From assembly GCA_900547125.1 (NCBI GenBank), contig URFU01000066.1:1-12146 (forward strand): a stretch of DNA of 12,146 nucleotides, given 5' to 3'. A model generated the notes under the pieces. That model made no database searches and was not told the DNA's origin. It was given only the letters and a program-made list of their open reading frames with translations. This DNA is from an uncultured Collinsella sp. (lineage in GTDB: Bacteria > Actinomycetota > Coriobacteriia > Coriobacteriales > Coriobacteriaceae). Below are positions 6,487 through 12,146 of the stretch, piece after piece. The translations under genes were made by a program, and so were the position numbers. Position 1 is the stretch's first letter. Each line of letters starts with the position of its first letter.

Positions 6487-7668
6487 ATGCTATACACCAT
6501 CTCGGACTTCTCACGGGAATATGAGGGGTCGGTCCGTCTAATCGCCGGCAGCGACGGCGTCTCGCGTGCCGTCTCCGGCGTCGGGATCCTCGATTATGAA
6601 CTCATGCCTGGCCTCAAGAACAAGTACCAGCGCGTCAACTTCAGTCCAGATGAGATCGTCCTCAGCACCTTCCTCTATGCGAAGGACGACCCGTACCTCA
6701 TCACTGAAGCCGTGAAATACCTCGTCGCCAAGGGAACGAGCGGTCTTGTCATCAAAAACGTCCTACACATCCCGATTCCCGACCAAGCCATCCGCTACGC
6801 CAACGCGCGGCACTACCCGGTCTTTCTCACGACCGACGACTCACTGTTCTTTGACAGCGTCATCTATGAGGTCAAACGGCATATCGAGCAGCTCGCGTCC
6901 ATCGACTTCGCACAGCGCGAGATCGATGCCCTGAGGACAGACGTATCGCCCGAGTCCATCTGCCGACGTATCCGAGGCCTCAACCCGTCATTTCTGGACG
7001 AGGCGGTCGCCCTGTTCGCATCGTTTGCAGAGCCCCTTGACCCGCGTACGTTTTTGCAAATCGAACGTCTCTATGCAAAATCGACCCTCGCCGGATGCCA
7101 CAACATGCTGGCACCCTATGACGGAGGTTTGTTATTCGTAGCGACAAGTGACTCGGAGCAGACGCTCGATGTGGAGCGAATCGTGCAGGCGCTCATGGAG
7201 CTCATCGAGGCTAGCGGTATCGATGGCGGAGCGGAAGGGCTCGGCATCAGCGATATTCTGTTTGGAGACGAGGCGGTGGCGCAGGCGATCTCGCAGGCGA
7301 TTTACGCACAGCGCCTATCTTATCAACGAGCCGAGGGTCCCGTCCGCTATACGCAGCTCGGCATCCTGAGAACTGTGATGCCTTTTGCGGAAACCCCGGA
7401 GATGCGATCGTTCTCGGAGGCGATTCTCTCGCCGATACGCGAGCACGACAGCGAGCATGGCAGTGAGTTGGAATCCACGCTCGCCGCATTCATCGAGAAC
7501 GACCGACGTATCGAGCAAACCGCCAAGCAGACTGGCCAGCACCCGAACACGATTCGATATCGCCTCGATAAGGTGACAGCTCTCACCGGGCTGAGCTACA
7601 AATGCGCCCCGGAGATGGAGCAGCTGTCGCTCGCCTACGCCATCGAACGCGCTCGCTCACTTCAGTAA
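6487..7668 (+). CDS. PucR-family transcriptional regulator
   Basis: Cytoplasmic DNA-binding regulator of 393 residues. The N-terminal part (about 1-125) matches the PucR-type ligand/sensor domain, beginning with ISDFSREYEGSVRLIAGSDG and containing the region LVIKNVLHIPIPDQAIRYANARHYPVF broken by charged turns. The C-terminal part (about 330-390) is the PucR helix-turn-helix: TLAAFIENDRRIEQTAKQTG, then HPNTIRYRLDKVTALTG with the invariant N-T-x-R-Y-R-L core. The middle is a variable GGDEF-like or linker segment. Regulators of this family usually activate adjacent catabolic genes in response to a small molecule (purine, amino acid, polyamine). I chose the ATG at 6487 because AAGGTG ends 6 nt before it. 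In-frame starts at 6466, 6478 and 6481 are possible but are less well placed. It is divergent from the dehydrogenase-aminotransferase operon, and its 3' end converges with the next gene at an 18-bp gap with no terminator. Confidence 0.87.
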   Translation: MLYTISDFSREYEGSVRLIAGSDGVSRAVSGVGILDYELMPGLKNKYQRVNFSPDEIVLSTFLYAKDDPYLITEAVKYLVAKGTSGLVIKNVLHIPIPDQAIRYANARHYPVFLTTDDSLFFDSVIYEVKRHIEQLASIDFAQREIDALRTDVSPESICRRIRGLNPSFLDEAVALFASFAEPLDPRTFLQIERLYAKSTLAGCHNMLAPYDGGLLFVATSDSEQTLDVERIVQALMELIEASGIDGGAEGLGISDILFGDEAVAQAISQAIYAQRLSYQRAEGPVRYTQLGILRTVMPFAETPEMRSFSEAILSPIREHDSEHGSELESTLAAFIENDRRIEQTAKQTGQHPNTIRYRLDKVTALTGLSYKCAPEMEQLSLAYAIERARSLQ

Positions 7669-7686
7669 GCCCACCCCGCCTTGAAG

Positions 7687-8397
7687 TTAGGAGCGGCGGG
7701 CACGGAGCTTTTCGTAGCCGTCGGCAAAGAAGGCGACCGTAGCGGCGTCGGCCTCGGCGGCGTCCGTCTCGGTTGCGGGGACCACGCCGTGCTCGTCGCT
7801 CACTAGGAACAGCGCGCCCTTAAGCTGCGCGGGAATGTCTACGCGCGTGACCGGGATGCCCTTGGTCTGGGCCAGCTGCTCGATGAGCGTCGCCGTACCG
7901 CACAGGCACTCGTCCGCCGGCGCCACGAAGGCAAGCTCGCCGTTGTTGACGGCGGCGAGCAGCTCGGGTGCCACGCCGGTTTCGTCGGCCTCGGAGCGGG
8001 CCTCGGCGGAGCGGACGCGCAGCGCCTTGGCCGACGTATCGGCCAGCGGCTCGTACTCCCCCACCGTCATGGCGGCGTTGCCGTTGATGTCGATCACCAG
8101 CATGAGCACGCCGTCGCGTGCGGTGTAATCACCCTCGGCAAGCGACCACTCAACGTGCTGTTTGGCCCAGCTGAGCATGTTATGGGTAAGCGGCTCGCCC
8201 TGCACCAGGCGCTCGGACAGTGCGCGAATGTGGCGGTTGAGCATGGGCACCTTTTTGTTGGACATGCGCCAACGGCAGACAAGCGCGGGCTTGTCGAGCG
8301 TGAACTTCTCGACCGCCTCCTGATTGGCGCAAAAGTCCTCGTACGCACGCTGATCCTCGGCATTGCCAAACAGCTCGGCATCATCCACAACGGCCAT
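7687..8397 (-). CDS. Conserved-looking protein of unknown function
   Basis: I do not recognise this 236-residue protein. It looks soluble, with no signal peptide or membrane helix. It has an N-terminal acidic segment (MAVVDDAELFGNAEDQRAYEDF), a basic patch near 40-65 (CRWRMSNKKVPMLNRHIR), a hydrophobic strand-like core around 97-112 (DGVLMLVIDINGNAAMTVG), and an Ala/Glu-rich C-terminus. A vague likeness to fold-type IV PLP enzymes can be felt in the second half, but no cofactor motif is visible, so I do not propose it. That it is a real gene is supported by its clean codon use and by the AAAGG site 6 nt before the ATG at 8395-8397; an in-frame TTG at 8401-8403 overlaps the spacer and is less likely. 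It has its own candidate promoter and stands between the purH terminator and the convergent regulator gene. Confidence 0.75.
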   Translation of the reverse strand: MAVVDDAELFGNAEDQRAYEDFCANQEAVEKFTLDKPALVCRWRMSNKKVPMLNRHIRALSERLVQGEPLTHNMLSWAKQHVEWSLAEGDYTARDGVLMLVIDINGNAAMTVGEYEPLADTSAKALRVRSAEARSEADETGVAPELLAAVNNGELAFVAPADECLCGTATLIEQLAQTKGIPVTRVDIPAQLKGALFLVSDEHGVVPATETDAAEADAATVAFFADGYEKLRARRS

Positions 8398-8429
8398 ATT
8401 CAACCTTTCTCAAAAACATACACCGCACC

Positions 8430-8457
8430 GTTATACCCAAAAAGCCGCCCGCACCAA
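8430..8457 (-). promoter_or_regulatory. Candidate promoter of the unknown gene, overlapping the purH terminator
   Basis: On the minus strand TATAAC (8430-8435) follows TTGGTG (8452-8457) at 16-bp spacing, giving a leader of about 25 nt. The -35 is only half consensus. The same 11-mer TTGGGTATAAC also occurs upstream of usp (1382-1392), which raises the likelihood that it is a promoter element. Confidence 0.4.
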
Positions 8458-8471
8458 CCGGCACGGACGGC
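8439..8471 (-). terminator. Intrinsic terminator of the purH transcript
   Basis: A 12-bp stem (8444-8455 with 8460-8471) closes on a 4-nt loop and is followed by five T on the minus strand (8439-8443). Its three non-Watson-Crick pairs are all G-U wobbles on the minus strand but mismatches on the plus strand, which fixes the direction. It lies about 200 nt after the purH stop codon. Confidence 0.85.
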
Positions 8472-8529
8472 AATAGATAGCTTTAGTTCGGGGCGAGCCA
8501 ATACCGCTGGTGGAGCATAAGCCAGCGAG

Positions 8530-8627
8530 CCGGACCCAAGTGCCTCAGGTCGCCGCGAAAGAGGAGCGACGCGTACTTCTGTACGCGAGCGACGGTTTGA
8601 GCGGCGAGATGAGGTGCTTGGGGCCGG
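8530..8627. repeat. 98-bp imperfect hairpin in the purH 3' region
   Basis: The outer arms 8530-8556 and 8601-8627 pair at 24 of 27 positions with no gap (22 Watson-Crick, 2 G-U when read on the plus strand). A 13/13-nt internal loop follows, and then a perfect 7-bp stem (8570-8576 with 8581-8587) with a TTCT loop. It lacks a T run and lies between the purH stop codon and the purH terminator. The wobbles at 8541/8616 and 8542/8615 pair only on the plus strand, so a plus-strand RNA or a DNA-level palindromic repeat should be considered besides a purH mRNA tail. Confidence 0.75.
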
Positions 8628-8641
8628 CGCAGCGTCGAGCA

Positions 8642-8669
8642 GTTACGCGGTTTGGTAAAACCGCGTAAC
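8642..8669. repeat. Perfect 12-bp hairpin just after the purH stop codon
   Basis: Arms 8642-8653 and 8658-8669 are fully complementary around GGTA. It begins 4 nt after the purH stop on the minus strand but has no T run, so it is not a standard terminator by itself. It may protect the 3' end of the mRNA or be part of the palindromic cluster next to it. Confidence 0.7.
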
Positions 8670-8673
8670 GATA

Positions 8674-10281
8674 TTAGTGCCTAAAATGCCTGGCACCCGT
8701 GAAGACCATTGCGATGCCATGCTCGTTGCAGGCCTGGACGCTCTCGTCGTCGCGCTTGGAGCCGCCGGGCTGAATGATGCAGGTCACGCCGTGCGCGGCA
8801 AGCACGTCGACGTTGTCGCGGAACGGGAAGAACGCGTCGCTTGCACAGGCAAAGCCGCCCTTCTCCACGCCCTCGCGCTCGCAGAAGTCCTCGGCGCGCT
8901 CGCAGGCAAGCAGTGCAGAGTCAACGCGGTTGGGCTGACCCGGGCCCATGCCAATGCCGGCCTTACCCTTGGAAACCAGGATGGCGTTGGACTTGACGCC
9001 CTTGCAGACCTTCCAGGCAAACTCGAGCTCGGCCATCTCGGCGTCGGTGGGCTTGCGGTCGGTGGGGAACGTGAAGGTCGCGGGGTCCTCGGTCACGTGG
9101 TCGACCTCCTGCACCAGCATGCCGCCGTCGACGGAGCGCAGCTCCACCTGGGCGCCGTGGTCCACGCCGCCGGTAGCCAGCACACGCAGGTTGGGGCGCT
9201 TGGCCATACGCTCGAGCGCCTCGGCAGTGTAGCTCGGGGCGATGATAACCTCGACGAACTGCTTGTTCTGATCGGCAAAGTGCTCAACCAGCTCATAGGG
9301 AATCTCGCGGTTGCAGGCGATGATGCCGCCGAAGGCGCTCTTGGGATCGCAGGCGAAGGCGCGGTCGTAGGCGGCCGTGATGTCCTCGGCCACGGCGGAG
9401 CCGCAGGGGTTCTGATGCTTGAGGATCACGCAGGCAGGCTCGTCGAACTCGCGGACCAGGTTCCAAGCAGCGTCGGCATCCAGATAGTTGTTGTAGCTGA
9501 GCGGCTTGCCCTGGATCTGCTCGGAGCCAACGAGCGGGAACTGCGAGCTCGCGGTGTTCTCGCAGCCCTCGGCAAAGCGATAGACCGTAGCCTTCTGTTG
9601 CGGGTTCTCGCCATAGCGCAGGTCGTCGACCTTCTCCAGCGAGATCTCGAGCTTGGCAGAGGTGTCCGCCACGTCGCTTGCCTGGGCGGCAAGCCAACGG
9701 GAGATAGCCGTGTCGTAGGCGGCGGTGGTCTGGTAGACCTTCACCTGCAGGCGACGACGGGTGGAAAGCGTGGTGCAGCCACCGGTCTCGTGCATCTCGG
9801 CCAGAACGGCATCATAGTCGGCCGGGTCGGAGATGACGGTAACGCTCGTGGCGTTCTTGGCGGCAGAGCGCAGCATGGAGGGGCCACCGATGTCGATGTG
9901 CTCGATGGCATCCGCGAAGGTGACCTCGGGGTTGGCGACGGTCTTCTCGAACTCGTACAGGTTGACGACGACCAGGTCGATCAGCTTAATGCCGTGCTGT
10001 GCCGCCTCCTGCATGTGCTGCTCGGAATCGCGGCGGGCCAGCAGCGCGCCGTGAACCTTGGGGTGCAGGGTCTTAACGCGGCCGTCCATCATCTCGGGAT
10101 AGCCCGTGAACTCCTCGATGGGGGTTACGGGGACGCCCGCGTCCTCGATGGCACGAGCCGTGCCGCCCGTAGAGATGATCTCGACGCCAAAGTCATCGAC
10201 CAGCGTCCGTGCGAAATCGACGACGCCCGTCTTATCGGTAACCGAGATCAACGCGCGTGCGATCTTCACATCAGATCCCAT
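8674..10281 (-). CDS. purH: Bifunctional AICAR transformylase/IMP cyclohydrolase
   Basis: Catalyses the last two steps of de novo purine synthesis in the cytoplasm: formylation of AICAR with 10-formyl-tetrahydrofolate, then ring closure to IMP. The 535-residue product has the full bifunctional length. The N-terminal MGS-like cyclohydrolase domain (about 5-200) shows STGGTA (37-42), the conserved GRVKTLHPKVHG (67-78) and IGGPSMLRSAAKN (131-143). The transformylase domain follows, with LRYGENPQQ (222-229), GKPLSYNNYLD (258-268), the catalytic K288-H289 in LKHQNPCGSA, SAFGG, and the C-terminal FFPFRDNVD and GARHFRH. The start is secure: AGGAGG lies 6 nt before the ATG at 10279-10281. No other pur gene is adjacent, so it is a single-gene unit here. 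A 7-bp inverted repeat lies 75 nt upstream and may be an operator. The long structured 3' region is unusual. Confidence 0.98.
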   Translation of the reverse strand: MGSDVKIARALISVTDKTGVVDFARTLVDDFGVEIISTGGTARAIEDAGVPVTPIEEFTGYPEMMDGRVKTLHPKVHGALLARRDSEQHMQEAAQHGIKLIDLVVVNLYEFEKTVANPEVTFADAIEHIDIGGPSMLRSAAKNATSVTVISDPADYDAVLAEMHETGGCTTLSTRRRLQVKVYQTTAAYDTAISRWLAAQASDVADTSAKLEISLEKVDDLRYGENPQQKATVYRFAEGCENTASSQFPLVGSEQIQGKPLSYNNYLDADAAWNLVREFDEPACVILKHQNPCGSAVAEDITAAYDRAFACDPKSAFGGIIACNREIPYELVEHFADQNKQFVEVIIAPSYTAEALERMAKRPNLRVLATGGVDHGAQVELRSVDGGMLVQEVDHVTEDPATFTFPTDRKPTDAEMAELEFAWKVCKGVKSNAILVSKGKAGIGMGPGQPNRVDSALLACERAEDFCEREGVEKGGFACASDAFFPFRDNVDVLAAHGVTCIIQPGGSKRDDESVQACNEHGIAMVFTGARHFRH

Positions 10282-10558
10282 GCAGTCCTCCTGTCTGGTA
10301 CGCCGCCGTGCTCTGTGAGCCGGTGATACGTCGATCTGCAGCGCTCGCGCAGCGGCATTGAAAATACTGATTCAATGTAGCGCATCGAGCGCATCGATGC
10401 ACCCCGCAACGGGCGCATATGCAGAAAAAGTTTGCGAGCGGAGGGGATGGGCACGGCACCGGGCACGGTGAGTTCATGGAACACAGGGGCACCATAATTA
10501 GATGCCAATAGCGTGGTAGAACTGTGCTCGATATGCATCCGCAAAAGAAAGAGGCACC
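10282..10558. promoter_or_regulatory. Divergent purH/GNAT control region with an inverted repeat and tandem repeats
   Basis: This 277-bp gap holds the promoters of two divergent genes. CATTGAA (10356-10362) and TTCAATG (10371-10377) form a 7-bp inverted repeat with an 8-nt spacer, a plausible operator for purH. Next to it GCGCATCGA is repeated in direct tandem (10380-10388 and 10389-10397), and GCGCAT recurs at 10413-10418. A CATAAT hexamer at 10493-10498 is the best plus-strand -10 for the GNAT gene, without a good -35. I see no known riboswitch core. Confidence 0.4.
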
Positions 10559-11200
10559 ATGGTCTCGCGGGTTCTCTACCGACCGTTTGATACCGAAGAC
10601 TTCGACGCCATTGCGTTGATTCTGCAGCAGCTTTGGCATAACAATTCGGATAACGATGAGTACAACCGCCTCGAGGCCGCGTGCGACCTCGCCTATTGCC
10701 TTTCGTCTTCGACGTTTTCGCAGGTTGCCGTAATCGACGGTCAGGCGCGCGGCATTGCGCTCGCGCGTGCGGGACAGAGCTCCGGCGCCACCGTTAAGGA
10801 ACATTGGCTGGATACCGAACGCGCACTGCTATCGCAAATGCGCGAGCTGGAGCCCGATGCCTGCGCCGAGTATCTCTCGTTTGTGCGCGCAACCATCCGA
10901 ACCAACAACCGCCTGCTCGAAAGCAGCCCGTTGCCACACGACAACGAGGTCACGCTGCTTGCCGTAGATCGCGACGTCCATGGCCTGGGCGTTGGCTCAG
11001 TGTTGCTCGACGCCGCAGTCTCGTACCTATCCTCGACCGGTGCGACGAGGGCGCACCTGTACACCGACTCCAACTGCTCGTGGAAGTTCTACGAGCTGCA
11101 TGGCTTTAAGCGCACGGCCACGCACCGCGCCAACCGCGAAGAGCGCCGTCACGACATGCCGCGCGAAAGCTTCCTCTACGAACTCGACCTAACAGCCTAG
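10559..11200 (+). CDS. GNAT-family N-acetyltransferase
   Basis: Predicted cytoplasmic acetyl-CoA-dependent acyltransferase of 213 residues. The GNAT core sits in the second half: the beta-4 strand EVTLLAVDRDV (130-140), the pyrophosphate loop HGLGVGSVLLDAA (141-153), which fits (Q/R)xxGx(G/A) except that H141 stands in place of Q/R, then HLYTDSNCSWKFYELHGF (166-183) with Y178 at the usual catalytic-acid/loop position. The first 125 residues are longer than in minimal GNATs and include an acidic, helical insert (about 80-120). The substrate cannot be predicted. The ATG at 10559-10561 follows AAAGAGG at a short but acceptable distance. Divergent from purH and convergent with the DUF2207 gene. 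A cluster of alternative hairpins lies just downstream. Confidence 0.88.
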   Translation: MVSRVLYRPFDTEDFDAIALILQQLWHNNSDNDEYNRLEAACDLAYCLSSSTFSQVAVIDGQARGIALARAGQSSGATVKEHWLDTERALLSQMRELEPDACAEYLSFVRATIRTNNRLLESSPLPHDNEVTLLAVDRDVHGLGVGSVLLDAAVSYLSSTGATRAHLYTDSNCSWKFYELHGFKRTATHRANREERRHDMPRESFLYELDLTA

Positions 11201-11215
11201 GCCCAGCAGCCATAC

Positions 11216-11257
11216 CTAGTCATTTAGGAACGTCCCCAGTGACTAGTCGTTGGGGAC
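11216..11257. repeat. Overlapping alternative hairpins after the GNAT gene
   Basis: CTAGTCA (11216-11222) can pair with TGACTAG (11240-11246), and GTCCCCA (11232-11238) can pair with TGGGGAC (11251-11257). The two interlock: the 3' arm of the first lies inside the loop of the second and the 5' arm of the second lies inside the loop of the first. The two can exclude each other or form a pseudoknot. Neither is followed by a good T run, so plus-strand termination of the GNAT transcript would be weak. A palindromic repeat remnant is another reading. Confidence 0.55.
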
Positions 11258-11277
11258 AGTCTTCGTAGGTAGCGCAT

Positions 11278-11324
11278 AAAAAGGGATGGGCTTCCCCCGA
11301 CGGCTGTCGAGAAAAGCCCATCCC
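11278..11324 (-). terminator. Intrinsic terminator of the DUF2207 gene
   Basis: A perfect 11-bp stem (11283-11293 with 11314-11324) with a 20-nt loop is followed on the minus strand by five T (11278-11282). It begins 14 nt after the stop codon of the minus-strand membrane-protein gene. On the plus strand the tail (ATAATTTA) is weaker, so any action on the convergent GNAT transcript is secondary. Confidence 0.87.
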
Positions 11325-11338
11325 ATAATTTACGACCG

Positions 11339-12146
11339 CTAGAACGTTCCGCCGCCGCCTCCGCCGACGCCGCCGCCTCCGCCGCCCGAGAAGCCGCCGC
11401 CTCCGCCGCCGCTCGAGCTGTCGGAGCTCGATGCCAGCTCACGAATGCTCTCGTGATACACGCCGTCGAACGAATCCATCGGCGACTCGTTGCCGTAATG
11501 ATGGTAGTACCACCAGTAGCAGGGGTAATTGTCGTAGAAACCGTCGGCCTCGCGCACCTCGGGAGGAACAGCCTCGGCAAGCTGACGCAGGACTTCCTTG
11601 GAAACACCCAGCGCCGCACCCATCACCAGAAGATTATTCCACAGTACCAGATCGCCCGGAACGGCATCCTTTAGGCGCGTGAAATCCTCAAGCCAATGCT
11701 TGAGCGCCTTGCAGCGAGCCGCCACCTCGGCACCCTCCGGCGTAAAGCGGCGGAACGTAAGGCCCACGCCAATACCCACCAGCACAATCGGCACCGAGAT
11801 AACCGCGGCGATAATGTTCGCCTGCGCGCCGTCGGTAAAGAAGATGGATCCCGCGGGAATACAGGCGATCAGAATACCAAGAACCAGGCAAAACACCATT
11901 GCGACAATGCCGTCCGAGGCAACGTACTCGCTATCGGCCAGCTTGCCCTTAACGGTGTTCTGATAGTCCTCGAGCTTGTCGCCAACAGATGTGGTGCGCT
12001 CGCTAGCGTACTCCTCCAACTCGCTAAACGTGCGCGAACGGACTCCGTCCTTATCGGGCTTAACGCCAGCAAAGAAGACCTTGAGCACGTCGCGATCGAT
12101 GCCGTCCTTCTTGGCAGCCTTCCAGGCCTCGTCGGTCACTGTGATG
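11339..12146 (-). CDS. DUF2207 (YciQ-like) membrane protein, C-terminal part; 5' end beyond the window
   Basis: The frame stays open to the right edge, so only the last 268 or so residues are seen and the true start lies outside; the internal GTG at 12137-12139 is not taken as the start. Visible parts, counted from that GTG: a soluble segment with KKDGIDRDVLKVFF and SELEEYASE (about 9-75), two membrane helices (about 78-101 and 108-129), a cytosolic-type domain with RFTPEGAEVAARCKALKHWLEDF (about 130-152) that is the hallmark of the DUF2207 C-terminal half, then a Ser-rich stretch and a Gly-only-type tail ending in GGGGGGTF. The Ser/Gly tail is typical of this family, whose function is not established. 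The missing N-terminal half would be expected to hold a signal peptide, a beta-rich outer domain and a further helix. It ends at a strong terminator. Confidence 0.9.
   Translation of the reverse strand, partial: ITVTDEAWKAAKKDGIDRDVLKVFFAGVKPDKDGVRSRTFSELEEYASERTTSVGDKLEDYQNTVKGKLADSEYVASDGIVAMVFCLVLGILIACIPAGSIFFTDGAQANIIAAVISVPIVLVGIGVGLTFRRFTPEGAEVAARCKALKHWLEDFTRLKDAVPGDLVLWNNLLVMGAALGVSKEVLRQLAEAVPPEVREADGFYDNYPCYWWYYHHYGNESPMDSFDGVYHESIRELASSSDSSSGGGGGGFSGGGGGGVGGGGGGTF

Noticed and set aside
8677..10326. 549-residue open frame on the plus strand, antisense to purH
   Set aside because: It is the shadow of a full-length purH with all catalytic motifs. The frame stays open because of high GC at third positions.
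10282..10558. Purine riboswitch upstream of purH
   Set aside because: I could not find the three-way junction core or its conserved loop bases. Only simple repeats are visible.
11431..11963. Plus-strand open frames antisense to the DUF2207 gene
   Set aside because: They lie opposite a well-supported membrane-protein domain and have low-complexity Arg/Thr composition.

Overview
The window looks like a piece of a Collinsella-type chromosome (Coriobacteriia, Actinomycetota). This rests on the GC-rich coding sequence, long GC-rich hairpins between genes, strong GGAGG-type ribosome binding sites, and protein styles such as the two-TM histidine kinase and the Gly-tailed DUF2207 protein. The genus is an inference from style, not from a database match. 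Most of the window is ordinary chromosomal gene content. I see no CRISPR array, rRNA, convincing tRNA, phage gene or intact insertion sequence.

Layout, left to right: a gene-free left edge (1-173); undecaprenyl-diphosphatase uppP on the minus strand with its terminator; a divergent universal stress protein gene on the plus strand, followed by a very long palindrome and a terminator that works in both directions; and a minus-strand two-component system (OmpR-type regulator, then a small intramembrane-sensing-type histidine kinase). Next comes a minus-strand pair encoding an ornithine-cyclodeaminase/mu-crystallin family dehydrogenase and a class I/II aminotransferase, with a divergent PucR-type regulator. 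Then follow a minus-strand gene of unknown function, purH on the minus strand with a long structured 3' region, a GNAT acetyltransferase on the plus strand, and the 3' part of a minus-strand DUF2207 membrane protein that runs off the right edge.

The most interesting functional unit is 4083-7668. An aminotransferase and an imine/amino-acid dehydrogenase of the OCD family are co-transcribed, and a PucR-family activator is transcribed away from them across an AT-rich control region. The enzyme pairing resembles the plant ALD1/SARD4 pair (transamination to a cyclic ketimine, then reduction to a cyclic amino acid such as pipecolate). It could equally be an amino-acid deamination pair. Substrate and direction cannot be read from the sequence.

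Several non-coding structures also deserve attention: a 94-bp palindrome after usp (1933-2026), a 98-bp imperfect hairpin plus a 12-bp perfect hairpin in the purH 3' region (8530-8669), a 36-bp palindrome in front of the response regulator (3958-3993), and alternative overlapping hairpins after the GNAT gene (11216-11257).
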